Assembly (NCBI GenBank): GCA_003139095.1
Contig: PLHW01000035.1
Coordinates: forward strand, 62,001 to 126,000
Reading direction: 5' to 3'
DNA length: 64,000 bases
Source of the DNA: Acidobacteriaceae bacterium
GTDB lineage: Bacteria; Acidobacteriota; Terriglobia; Terriglobales; Acidobacteriaceae
Position 1 is the first letter of the stretch. Every line of letters begins with the position of its first letter. Below are positions 24,899-32,925 of the stretch, piece after piece. The notes below the pieces were generated by a model. It did not search any database, had not been told where the DNA came from, and saw only the letters and a list, made by a program, of their open reading frames with translations. The translations under genes were made by a program, and so were the position numbers.

Positions 24899-25861
24899 GT
24901 GCAATTGAGACAGGCCCTTCATGCGGCGATCCAGCGGCTTGGGGTGGAGGGCGTTCCTTCGCCGCGGATGAATGCCGAGCTGCTGATTATGTTTACGCTG
25001 GATTGCGATCGCGCGTATTTGTATGCGCATCCGGAGCGGGAGTTTAGTGCGGACGAAGTGGCACGTTACGATGCGGCGCTGGCGCGGCGGGCGGCGGGCG
25101 AGCCGGCGCAGTACATTACCGGGCACCAGGAATTCTGGGGGATGGATCTGATTGTGTCGCCGGCGGTGCTTATCCCGCGGCCGGAGACGGAGCATGTGGT
25201 GGAGGCGGTGCTGGAGTTGGTCTCGGCGGTGGGACGAACGCGAGATCAAGGGCAAGAGCAAGATCTAAAGCAAGATCTAGAGCAAGAGCAAGAGCAAGAT
25301 CAAAATCAAGAGCAAAAGCAAGATCAACGGCCGCGGACAGGAGTGTCCGCGCCACACATTCTACGTATCGTCGATGTTGGGACTGGGTCGGGGGCGATTG
25401 CGTTGGCGCTGGCTCGGGAAATGCCGTGGGCTGAGATTTACGCTACCGACATTTCGGCGGAGGCGCTGGAAGTGGCGCGAGCCAATGCGGCTCGGCACGA
25501 GTTGACTTCGCGAATCATATTTCATAGAGCGGATTTGCTGAATGGGTTTCCGCCCAAGCATTTCGATTTCGTGGTTTCGAATCCTCCTTATGTTGGCGAA
25601 TCGGAGGAAGACGAGGTTCAGCTTGAGGTACGCAAGTTCGAGCCGGGTGGAGCCGTGTTTGCGGGGCCGACCGGGCTTGAGGTGATTGAGCGGCTGATTC
25701 CGCAGGCGTGTGAGGCGTTGCGGCCCGGCGGCTGGCTGGTGTTTGAAATCAGCGGGACGATTGCGGATGGAGTGCGCGGGCTGCTGGCGGGATGGGATGA
25801 GGTTCGGATCAAGAACGATTTGCAGGGAATTCCGCGGGTGGCGGTAGCGAGGAAGCGGTGA
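24899..25861 (+). CDS. prmC: Release factor glutamine methyltransferase
   Basis: 320 residues from GTG. The N-terminal helical substrate domain ends near residue 112; the SAM-binding Rossmann domain begins V-D-V-G-T-G-S-G-A-I-A-L at 158; the catalytic N-P-P-Y is at 228-231. It methylates the GGQ Gln of RF1/RF2. Unusually, residues 116-147 form a low-complexity insertion of Gln, Glu, Asp and Lys (Q-E-Q-D-L-K-Q-D type), coded by imperfect 6-bp repeats at about 25244-25330, lying between the two domains. The typical protein is ~280-290 residues, so the insertion explains the extra length. Confidence 0.95.
   Translation: MQLRQALHAAIQRLGVEGVPSPRMNAELLIMFTLDCDRAYLYAHPEREFSADEVARYDAALARRAAGEPAQYITGHQEFWGMDLIVSPAVLIPRPETEHVVEAVLELVSAVGRTRDQGQEQDLKQDLEQEQEQDQNQEQKQDQRPRTGVSAPHILRIVDVGTGSGAIALALAREMPWAEIYATDISAEALEVARANAARHELTSRIIFHRADLLNGFPPKHFDFVVSNPPYVGESEEDEVQLEVRKFEPGGAVFAGPTGLEVIERLIPQACEALRPGGWLVFEISGTIADGVRGLLAGWDEVRIKNDLQGIPRVAVARKR
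25244..25330. repeat. Hexanucleotide microsatellite inside prmC
   Basis: Imperfect CAAGAG/CAAGAT/CAAAAT six-base units repeated about fourteen times. Length changes by whole units keep the frame, so it can vary without inactivating prmC. Confidence 0.85.
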
Positions 25862-26021
25862 TTTCGATTTGTCGTCGCAGAAGAATAGTGCCCGCCCAGA
25901 AGATTAGTGTCTGGACGAAGTGATAACGCGATGGAGGAGATTTGCCTTGGGAGTTGTATGGTGCCGATGCGCAACGCGCGACGCTTGAGGGACGAGGAAT
26001 AGTGGTAGAGTTTGAGGAAGC

Positions 26022-26098
26022 GGCCCCGTAGCTCAACTGGATAGAGCATCAGTCTTCGGAACTGAGGGTTGGGGGTTCGAGCCCCTCCGGGGTCGCCA
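26022..26098 (+). tRNA. tRNA-Arg (anticodon TCG)
   Basis: Acceptor GGCCCCG pairs with CGGGGTC (one G-U). The anticodon stem is TCAGT/ACTGA with loop CTTCGGA, giving TCG. The T loop is GTTCGAG, discriminator G, and CCA is encoded at 26096-26098. Confidence 0.95.
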
Positions 26099-26239
26099 AA
26101 GACCTGCTGAATTGGGGCGGGCGATTGGGCTTTATTCGACCAATGAGTCTGATCGGGATGTTACGCTACCAATCCGCAAGTGGCGCGTTACGGTTCGCGT
26201 GAACAGCCGATTCGCGGCAGCAAGATCAGTTACGGGTGC

Positions 26240-26671
26240 TTACGCTGGAATCCGCACAATCTGTACAGAGCAGCGGGCGTGGCGGGCTACAGCTTCTGAA
26301 ACGCTGCCGAGGAAGAAACGTCCCAGCCCCTTGCGTCCATGGGAGCCCAGGATAATTAAGTCCGCGTGCCATTCCGCAGCCTCCTCCAAAATGACGCTTC
26401 TCGCGTCGCCTGTCTTGACTGACGTGGTCACTCGGAAACCAGCAGCGGAGAGCGTTTTGGCCACGCGATCTACGACTTCGCGTGCTCGCGGGAGTTGGTC
26501 CTCCAGTTCGGGATAGTATCCCGGAGACATCTGTGGAGGCTCAAGGACTACGATCGGCTCAACGACGTGCAGCACCCGGACTTCAGTGTCCTCAGGCCGG
26601 AACTGGCCGGAGAGGGCCTTCTCCGCTGCTTCTGAGAACTTGGAATCATCAATTGCCAGTAGGGTTTTCAT
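26240..26671 (-). CDS. Universal stress protein (UspA family)
   Basis: 143 residues from ATG 26671 (M-K-T-L-L-A-I-D-D-S-K-F). The ATP-binding signature G-S-H-G-R-K-G-L-G-R-F-F-L-G-S-V-S lies near residues 110-126, so it is of the nucleotide-binding Usp type. Usp proteins are induced by starvation, hypoxia or stress. A CRP/FNR-like palindrome lies ~110 bp upstream and resembles the one before aprB, pointing to redox or anaerobic control. An in-frame start at 26827 would extend through that site and is unlikely. Confidence 0.9.
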   Translation of the reverse strand: MKTLLAIDDSKFSEAAEKALSGQFRPEDTEVRVLHVVEPIVVLEPPQMSPGYYPELEDQLPRAREVVDRVAKTLSAAGFRVTTSVKTGDARSVILEEAAEWHADLIILGSHGRKGLGRFFLGSVSEAVARHARCSVQIVRIPA

Positions 26672-27064
26672 GAGTTCCTGCCTTGTGCCAGGCACCGGCC
26701 ACACAGCGACGGCCATCAAGCACGCAGACCCAGGATGGGATGCGACTATCAGCTTAATACCAGGGGGTCGCATGACGCTGTGATTCTTATCACTTAGCGG
26801 CGCGGCACACCTAATCTGTCCCATCAAGACATCGATAGCGGGAGGACCATGCTGAGCGGGAAGCCCGATAAATCGACGGTGCGGCGGATGACGTTGGTTG
26901 GCACGATAGATAGATTTCGGCGGCGAGCATGGGGATTCTGAAGATCTTGCGGGCGGTTGTCAGTTGACTGCTACTCGGCGCGGGGTCGGCCCCGCATTTT
27001 GCCTGGGCCGGGATCGGCTGCCTCACACTTACGCGCCACTTTCCGAGCGACACGTGAGAGCGTT
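26672..27064. other. Gene-free stretch between usp and pgsA
   Basis: About 390 bases. Apart from the CRP/FNR-like palindrome near 26780 I see no gene, tRNA or strong hairpin. Apparent frames here lack ribosome sites and natural composition. Confidence 0.5.
26779..26794. promoter_or_regulatory. CRP/FNR-family operator upstream of the usp gene
   Basis: TGTGATTCTTATCACT is a TGTGA-N6-TCAC palindrome. It shares TGTGATTCnTnTCAC with the site before aprB and lies 108-123 bp before the usp start codon. Confidence 0.55.
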
Positions 27065-27643
27065 TCAGCTTTTCAGTTCGGGGACGTGTCCGTGCTGACG
27101 GAGCCGGTGCTGCACTAGAAACGCGTAGTGGACCGCGGAGACGACCGTGAACAGAAACGTGGCGCGCAGGAATGTGGTGCGGGCGATCCAGACCCAACGG
27201 AGGGGCGCGACTAGCAGCAGCAGGGCGAAAAAGATGGCGCCGATTTGCGCCGCGGTGTTGGCCTTGCCGAAGATGCTGGGGCGGAAATCGCGCAGGCCAA
27301 CGATCATGAAGAGCACGCCGCTGATGATGAGAATGGAGATGTCTCGGCTGAAGACGACGATGGTGTATTTCCAGGGGATCTGGCGCTCGATGGAGAGCAC
27401 GAGAAACATGGTGCTCATGAGGAGTTTGTCGGCGATGGGATCGAGATATTGGCCGAGCACGGTTTGCTGGTGAAGGGTGCGGGCGAGCAAGCCGTCGAGG
27501 CCGTCGCTAAGGCCGGCGAGGACGAAAAGCGCGAGCGCCCACTTGTAATCGTGCTTGACCAGATTGATGACGATGAAGGGGAGAAAAATCATGCGCAGCA
27601 GCGTGAGCTGATTGGGCGCGGTGAGGATTTGGCGGAGGCTCAA
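27065..27643 (-). CDS. pgsA: CDP-alcohol phosphatidyltransferase, probably PGP synthase
   Basis: 192 residues with about five membrane helices. The family motif D-G-x2-A-R-x8-G-x3-D-x3-D is complete (Asp50, Gly51, Ala54, Arg55, Gly64, Asp68, Asp72). The enzyme joins glycerol-3-phosphate to CDP-diacylglycerol to make phosphatidylglycerol phosphate; a cardiolipin-synthase-type relative is possible. The start overlaps the upstream gene's stop by 4 bp. It is the last gene of a minus-strand operon. Confidence 0.88.
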   Translation of the reverse strand: MSLRQILTAPNQLTLLRMIFLPFIVINLVKHDYKWALALFVLAGLSDGLDGLLARTLHQQTVLGQYLDPIADKLLMSTMFLVLSIERQIPWKYTIVVFSRDISILIISGVLFMIVGLRDFRPSIFGKANTAAQIGAIFFALLLLVAPLRWVWIARTTFLRATFLFTVVSAVHYAFLVQHRLRQHGHVPELKS

Positions 27644-28134
27644 CGGGGGGAGTCTCCGGGGGGGCGTTTCGGCGTTGGGTAATCTTTGGCGTTTTCTTTT
27701 CGCTCAATGGCGTCTGCCGTGTTGCGCATCTCGTCTTCGGTTGGAGGCGGAAGAAATTCGCTGACGAGGATGGGGGCGGGGTCCTGTCCGGTTTTTTGGG
27801 CGAAGCGCTGGGCGAGGGACGGGAGGCTGCCCTCGGGGAGATCGAGTTCAAGGCGCTCGACGCGGTGCATAGGAAAGAACATTACACTGGCGGCGAAGGG
27901 CTCGCCGTTGCGAATCTGGGCGGCGAAATCGTCGAAGGAGGAAAGATCGACACCGCGCAGGCTGAGGCCGGTGGGTGAGAGATGAAGAATTGCGCCCCAG
28001 AATTTTTCGCGGGGATTGGCGAGTGTGGCGAGGACGAGGGCTCCGGGACGAAAAGGCGCGGCGGGCTGACGGGCTTCGTAAAAGCTGGTGCTGGGCACAA
28101 AGGGATTGTCGTCTGGAGGGTGGGAAAAATGCAA
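27640..28134 (-). CDS. Hypothetical PilZ-like or DUF protein
   Basis: 164 residues, soluble, without signal peptide. The centre (P-G-A-L-V-L-A-T-L-A-N-P-R-E-K-F-W-G-A-I-L-H-L) reads as a small beta barrel, somewhat like a PilZ or Tudor fold, but the RxxxR motif of PilZ is absent. The C-terminus is charged and Pro-rich. It lies 12 bp after the NtrC-like gene and overlaps pgsA, so it is in the same operon. Function unknown. Confidence 0.65.
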   Translation of the reverse strand: MHFSHPPDDNPFVPSTSFYEARQPAAPFRPGALVLATLANPREKFWGAILHLSPTGLSLRGVDLSSFDDFAAQIRNGEPFAASVMFFPMHRVERLELDLPEGSLPSLAQRFAQKTGQDPAPILVSEFLPPPTEDEMRNTADAIERKENAKDYPTPKRPPGDSPR

Positions 28135-28145
28135 ACGCGGAGCGC

Positions 28146-29546
28146 TTAGCGCTCCTGGCGATCGGTCTCGCTTCGAACTGTTTTCAAATCAATCCCAACC
28201 TGCTCGGCTTTCTTATAAAGATGAGAGCGCTCGAGGCCGAGGGCGCGCGCGGTGTTGGAGATTTGATTGTGGTTGCGCTTGAGTTCGGCTAGGATCGTCT
28301 GCTTCTCGAAAGCGCGGACGCGGTCGGCTAGCGGGCCTGATCCGGCGTTAGTGGAGTCGGGGCCGAGTCTACCGGCCGCGGGCGTGGGCAGCGCCAAGGC
28401 TACCGTTTCGGCGGTGACTTCATTCGCGGTCGCCAGCAGCATGAGGCGCTCGACGGCGTTGCGCAGTTCGCGGATGTTGCCGGGCCAGGCGTATTGCTGG
28501 AGGGCGGCGATGGCGTCGGCCGTGAAGGGCATTGGCTTCCAGTTGTTGGTCGCGGCGACCTGGGCGGCGAAATGTTCGACCAAGGCGGGGATATCCTCGC
28601 GGCGCTCGCGCAGGGGCGGCAGACGCAGGGGGAAAACGTAAATGCGATGAAAGAGATCCTGGCGGAATTTGCCGTCGCGGGTGAGGGCTTCGAGATCGTG
28701 GTGCGTGGCGACGATGACGCGGACGTCGACGGCGATGGCGCGGTCGCCGCCGATGCGTTCGACTTCGCCTTCTTCAAGCACGCGCAGCAGTTTGGCCTGC
28801 ATGGTGAGGGGCATGTCGCCGATCTCGTCGAGGAAAATGGTGCCGTGCTGGGCCTGCTCGAATTTGCCGAGATGGCGGGCAGCGGCGCCGGTGAACGATC
28901 CTTTTTCGTGGCCGAAAAGTTCGGACTCGATGAGTTCGGCGGGGACGGCGGCGCAGTTGAGCGTGACGAAAGGGGCGGCGGCGCGCGGGCTGCGGTCATG
29001 GAGCGTCCGGGCGACGAGTTCCTTGCCGGTGCCGGTTTCTCCGAGGATGGCCACGCGGGTTTCGCTGGAGGCGACGCGCTCGACCTGCGCCATGACGCGG
29101 CGCATGGTTTCGCCTGTCCACACAATTTCGTGCTTACCGAGGCGGATCTGCAGGTCGCGGTTCTGGCGCTCGAGGCGGCCGAGTTTGAGAGCGTTTTCGA
29201 CGGTGAGCAGGAGTTTGTCGGTGGAGATGGGCTTTTCGAGGAAATCGAGCGCGCCGAGGCGAGTGGCGCGAACGGCCATCTCGATGTGCGCCTGGCCGGA
29301 CATCATGACGACGGGGGTGGGGACGCCTTGCGATTTCAGCTCTTCGAGCAGCGCGAGGCCGTCTTTATTGGGCATGACGACGTCGGAGAGGATGAGGTCG
29401 AAGGGCTGGGTGGTGGCGAGTTCGAGAGCCTTCGCGGCGTTGTCGCAGACGGTGGCCTGGTGGCCCTCAAGGCGAAAGGCGCGGGAGAGCGAGGCGAGCG
29501 TGTTGGGTTCGTCGTCGACAATGAGCAGGTGGGCTTTTTGCGGCAC
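28146..29546 (-). CDS. Sigma-54-dependent response regulator, NtrC family
   Basis: About 466 residues from a GTG preceded by GAGGT; a TTG start 33 bases earlier is possible. The receiver domain has L-L-I-V-D-D-E-P and the phospho-acceptor in L-I-L-S-D-V-V-M-P. The AAA+ domain has Walker A G-E-T-G-T-G-K-E, the sigma-54 contact loop as G-S-F-T-G-A (Ser in place of the usual Ala), and Walker [12 protein letters not shown] Fis-type HTH ends the protein ([16 protein letters not shown]). The NtrY-like kinase encoded just upstream is its probable partner. Confidence 0.93.
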   Translation of the reverse strand: MPQKAHLLIVDDEPNTLASLSRAFRLEGHQATVCDNAAKALELATTQPFDLILSDVVMPNKDGLALLEELKSQGVPTPVVMMSGQAHIEMAVRATRLGALDFLEKPISTDKLLLTVENALKLGRLERQNRDLQIRLGKHEIVWTGETMRRVMAQVERVASSETRVAILGETGTGKELVARTLHDRSPRAAAPFVTLNCAAVPAELIESELFGHEKGSFTGAAARHLGKFEQAQHGTIFLDEIGDMPLTMQAKLLRVLEEGEVERIGGDRAIAVDVRVIVATHHDLEALTRDGKFRQDLFHRIYVFPLRLPPLRERREDIPALVEHFAAQVAATNNWKPMPFTADAIAALQQYAWPGNIRELRNAVERLMLLATANEVTAETVALALPTPAAGRLGPDSTNAGSGPLADRVRAFEKQTILAELKRNHNQISNTARALGLERSHLYKKAEQVGIDLKTVRSETDRQER

Positions 29547-29590
29547 GGTGTGGACCTCGACATTTACTGGTTCAAGCAAAAAACAAATCT

Positions 29591-29662
29591 ACCGCAGAGA
29601 CGCGGAGTGCGCCGAGAAAAGCCAAGCCAAATCTTCCTCGGCGATCTCTGCATCTCGGCGGT
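29591..29662. repeat. Imperfect inverted repeat between kinase and regulator genes
   Basis: Two 28-base arms (29591-29618 and 29635-29662) pair at 22 of 28 positions around a 16-base loop. The arms begin ACCGCAGAGACG on one side and end TCGGCGGT on the other. It could be a dispersed palindromic element or an mRNA hairpin that lowers read-through. Confidence 0.65.
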
Positions 29663-29689
29663 GAGATTGAGATGTCATGACTCGATTCA

Positions 29690-31567
29690 CTAATCCTCTG
29701 CGGCAGCCTGTGAACTTTGGGGCGCGCTGCAAGGCAATTCGATGTGAAACGTGGAGCCATTTTCTTTTGTGCTCTCGACGGAAATTTTTCCGCCGTGATC
29801 GCTAACGACCGATTGCACGATGGCGAGGCCAAGGCCGGTGCCATGCTGCTTGGTCGTGTAATACGGGGTGAAAAGGCGCGCGCACGCTTCGGGCGTGAGG
29901 CCGGAGCCGGTGTCAGAGACGGAGATTACAACGCGATCGGGAGTGGCCCCTTGCGCAGACGCGCCGTCAAGCGCAGCGGTGCGGAGCGTGAGTTCGCCGC
30001 CCTGCGGCATGGCGTCGATGGCGTTGAGCACGAGGTTCGAAAGCGCGCGATGGAGCAGATCGGGGTCGGCGGAAATCTCGGGCAGATCGGGGGCAAGCTC
30101 GGTGCGGACGTGAATGCGATTATTGGCCGTGAGTTGCGCTTGGAAGACGCGCAGGACCGAGAGCACAAGTTCGTTGACCCGGACGGGGCGGCGTTGCGGT
30201 TGCGGCATTTTCGAGAATTCGCTGAAGCGGCCGACGATGGTTTTCAGGTTATTGATTTCGGCGAGCAAGGTCGCGGTGCTTTCGCTAAATACTTCTTCAA
30301 ATATTTCTGGAGATTTTTGTTTGGCGCGGAGGAGATTTTCTACCGTCACTTGCAAGGGAAAGAGCGGATTTTTGAGTTCGTGCGCGAGGCGGCGGGCGAG
30401 TTCGCGCCAGGCGGCGACGCGCTCGGCCTGCACGGCGCGATCTTTTTCGCGCAGCAGGTCTTCCGTCATGCGGTTGAAGGAGGCAGCAAGTTCGCCGAGC
30501 TCGTCGGAGGACTCGACGTCGACCTTGGCGGCGAGATCGCCGGCGGCGACGCGGCGCGCGGCTTCGGCGAGGGAGACGACGGGCCGCGTGACGCGAGCGG
30601 CGAACCACAAGCTGGCGAGCACGGCGACGAGGATTCCGATGCCACCGACGAAGAGGGCGGTGGAGACAATGCGGCGCTGCAATTCAATGAGCGGGCGGCG
30701 CGAACTGGCGACGAGCAGGACGCCCATCAGCTGCTGGTTTGGGCCAGGCTGGTCAGAGCTGTGCTGGTCAGATCCGAAAAGTGGGATAGCGTGGAAGACT
30801 TCGGCGTCGGCGGAATCGGAGCTCCAATGAATGGCAGACTGCGCTTCCTGTCCGCTGCTTCTGACTTTTTCGACGAGGGGCGCGATGCGGTCGGCACCGG
30901 CGGCGGGACCGTTTAGATCAAGCAGCGACTGCGGATTCCATTTGGTGTCGAGATTCTGATAGAGAAGCACGCGCGTGCCGGCGGGAATGTCGAGGCGGGA
31001 AAGGAAGCCCTGATCGAGGCGCTCGCCGCCGATGACGAACAGGGGTTGCTCGCCGATGGGAACGGAGCGTATGGCAAACAGGCCGAGGGTCGGGCCATTT
31101 GGCAGGTCCTCGCGCTTGAGGAATGCGCCGGCAGGGGCGGTGGAAGAGGCAATGGCCGGCTCGGGATAGCCAAACTTCGCCTGCCATTGAGCGGAGGACA
31201 GGATGGTGCCCTGGTGGTCGACGAGTTCGAGAAAATCGAGTTGCTGCTGGGAGGCGAGTGCGCGCGCTTCGCTTGGATAGCCGCTGCTGTTGGGGGCGGC
31301 GCCTTCGGCGGGTGCGACGCTGCGATTGAGTTCGAGCGCGATGCGCTGTACGGTTTCGCCGGCGGCAATCGCATCGACCTTGCGTACGACGTCGTCGGCG
31401 CGGCGCTGGAATTCGGAGCGAAACTCGGCGGCGATGGAATTGGCGCGGTCCAGATTGGCCTGCTCGAACGAGGCGCGCATGGTGCTGTAGACCGAGACCG
31501 CCATAACGACGACGCAAGTGAGGACGGTGGCGGCGAAGAGCAAAAGAAGTTTTTGGCGGAAACTCAT
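29690..31567 (-). CDS. NtrY-like membrane sensor histidine kinase
   Basis: 625 residues. One membrane helix (residues ~7-28), a ~280-residue extracytoplasmic sensor domain, a second helix near 300-325, HAMP, then the dimerisation helix with His in A-R-R-L-A-H-E-L-K-N-P-L, as in NtrY, and the ATPase boxes N-A-I-D-A-M-P, D-T-G-S-G-L and G-T-G-L-G-L-A-I-V. Start has GGAGG upstream and overlaps the binding-protein gene by 4 bp (ATGA). Ligand unknown; the coupling suggests the binding protein may feed its sensing. Confidence 0.92.
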   Translation of the reverse strand: MSFRQKLLLLFAATVLTCVVVMAVSVYSTMRASFEQANLDRANSIAAEFRSEFQRRADDVVRKVDAIAAGETVQRIALELNRSVAPAEGAAPNSSGYPSEARALASQQQLDFLELVDHQGTILSSAQWQAKFGYPEPAIASSTAPAGAFLKREDLPNGPTLGLFAIRSVPIGEQPLFVIGGERLDQGFLSRLDIPAGTRVLLYQNLDTKWNPQSLLDLNGPAAGADRIAPLVEKVRSSGQEAQSAIHWSSDSADAEVFHAIPLFGSDQHSSDQPGPNQQLMGVLLVASSRRPLIELQRRIVSTALFVGGIGILVAVLASLWFAARVTRPVVSLAEAARRVAAGDLAAKVDVESSDELGELAASFNRMTEDLLREKDRAVQAERVAAWRELARRLAHELKNPLFPLQVTVENLLRAKQKSPEIFEEVFSESTATLLAEINNLKTIVGRFSEFSKMPQPQRRPVRVNELVLSVLRVFQAQLTANNRIHVRTELAPDLPEISADPDLLHRALSNLVLNAIDAMPQGGELTLRTAALDGASAQGATPDRVVISVSDTGSGLTPEACARLFTPYYTTKQHGTGLGLAIVQSVVSDHGGKISVESTKENGSTFHIELPCSAPQSSQAAAED

Positions 31568-32925
31568 CGCGAGTCCTCCAGCCAGATTTCTTGCAGGTTC
31601 AAAGAGCCGAGTTGATCGGGCGCCCAGCGGCGGACGCGCGGGCCGGCGGCGGTGGCGACGGGAAGATGGAAAAGCGGAATTACCGCGTTGTTCGAGAGCA
31701 GCGCGCGCTCAGCCTGGTAAAGATCTTCGACCGAATTGCCGCGCAAGGCAGGCGCAGGGAGGTAGAGTTCGCGCGCGGCTTCGAGAAGCGCGAGCGCGGG
31801 ATCGGGCGTAGGAAGGGCGATGCGGACGAGGCGAAGGTCTTCGGGACCGGAGAGCGAAACCTGCAACGTGATGCCGGCCTCGCGGGCGTTGAGGGCGATG
31901 CGCTCGGCAATGAGTTGAGACTGGGGATCGCGCGCATCGTAGCTGAGGGTGAGTGCAGGCGGGTGGGAATCGACAAGCAGGGCCTTGGCTTGTTGCAGGT
32001 TGGGCTGCGTGGGAAAGGCGGCGCTGTAGCCTGTCATCCAGTTGGGAAGGATGCTGGCGGCGGGTTCGGCGGCACCTTTGAGGAGCACGGATTGAATGGG
32101 CTTGCGATCGATGGAGAGAGCGAGAGCGTCGCGCAGGCGCGGGTCCTGAGCTTTGGAATTCGAACTGAAGACAAGCGCCATTAGTTCGATGGGGAGCGAC
32201 GACGAGGTGCGAATGCGGGACGAGGCCGCGGGCTGTGGAATGGCTTCGACGATGTCGAGTCTTCCGACTTCGAGGGCGAGGGACTGGTCGCGAAGGGATT
32301 TGCCGAATTCGATTTCAATGAAGTCGACGAAGGGTCGGCCGGACCATGCGTCTTCACTGGCGGCGAGTTTGAGAGATTTGCCGGGCTGAAATTCGGCGAC
32401 GCGGAAGGGGCCGGTGCCGATGGGGATTGCGGCGCTGTTGTGCGTGAGGATCAGATTGCGCGGCAGCGCGAGTTCGGCGAGGAGGGAGGGCGACGGATTT
32501 TCGGTTTCGATCACGAGCAGATCGGGGCTCGGAGAGGCGGAGGCGGCACGGACATTCCAGTCGGGATGAAGAGCGGCAAGGATTTGTGCGACGGCGGCGA
32601 CGGCGGCGGTACCGTCATGAAATTTAATTCCGGGACGCAAAGTGAATTGCCAGTGACGGGCGGTCGAGTCGTGCTGCCAGTAGACGGCGAGAGCGGGCTG
32701 AGGGCGACCGGTGGCGCCGATGGTGACGAGAGTGTCGGCGACGAGCGAAAGGATGCCGGCCATTTCCCAGTAATCGGTGGGTGAGGAGTAGGCGGGAAGC
32801 TCAAGCGCGGTGGGCGCGGATTGCACGGCTACACGCAAAGTACCGCCATAGCGCGGGCGCGTGGCGGATTGCGCGGTGCCCGCGAGGCTAATGAGCGCAA
32901 GAAATAGTAATGCGATTCGCTTCAT
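31564..32925 (-). CDS. Extracellular solute-binding protein, family 5 type
   Basis: 453 residues from ATG 32925. The signal peptide (residues 1-21) ends Q-S-A. The mature N-terminus R-Y-G-G-T-L-R-V-A and motifs W-Q-F-T-L-R-P-G-I-K-F-H-D-G and G-T-G-P-F-R-V are typical of oligopeptide/nickel-binding SBP_bac_5 proteins. No permease or ATPase follows; instead the next gene is a histidine kinase overlapping by 4 bp. This suggests a sensory role rather than uptake, or a transporter encoded elsewhere. Confidence 0.88.
   Translation of the reverse strand: MKRIALLFLALISLAGTAQSATRPRYGGTLRVAVQSAPTALELPAYSSPTDYWEMAGILSLVADTLVTIGATGRPQPALAVYWQHDSTARHWQFTLRPGIKFHDGTAAVAAVAQILAALHPDWNVRAASASPSPDLLVIETENPSPSLLAELALPRNLILTHNSAAIPIGTGPFRVAEFQPGKSLKLAASEDAWSGRPFVDFIEIEFGKSLRDQSLALEVGRLDIVEAIPQPAASSRIRTSSSLPIELMALVFSSNSKAQDPRLRDALALSIDRKPIQSVLLKGAAEPAASILPNWMTGYSAAFPTQPNLQQAKALLVDSHPPALTLSYDARDPQSQLIAERIALNAREAGITLQVSLSGPEDLRLVRIALPTPDPALALLEAARELYLPAPALRGNSVEDLYQAERALLSNNAVIPLFHLPVATAAGPRVRRWAPDQLGSLNLQEIWLEDSR

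Noticed and set aside
26811-27197. A 128-codon minus-strand frame upstream of usp
   Set aside because: Runs antisense-like between pgsA and usp with no ribosome site and unnatural composition.
28494-29693. A 399-codon plus-strand frame through the NtrC-like gene
   Set aside because: Antisense shadow; very Gly/Glu/Asp-rich with no domain, while the minus strand encodes a complete regulator.
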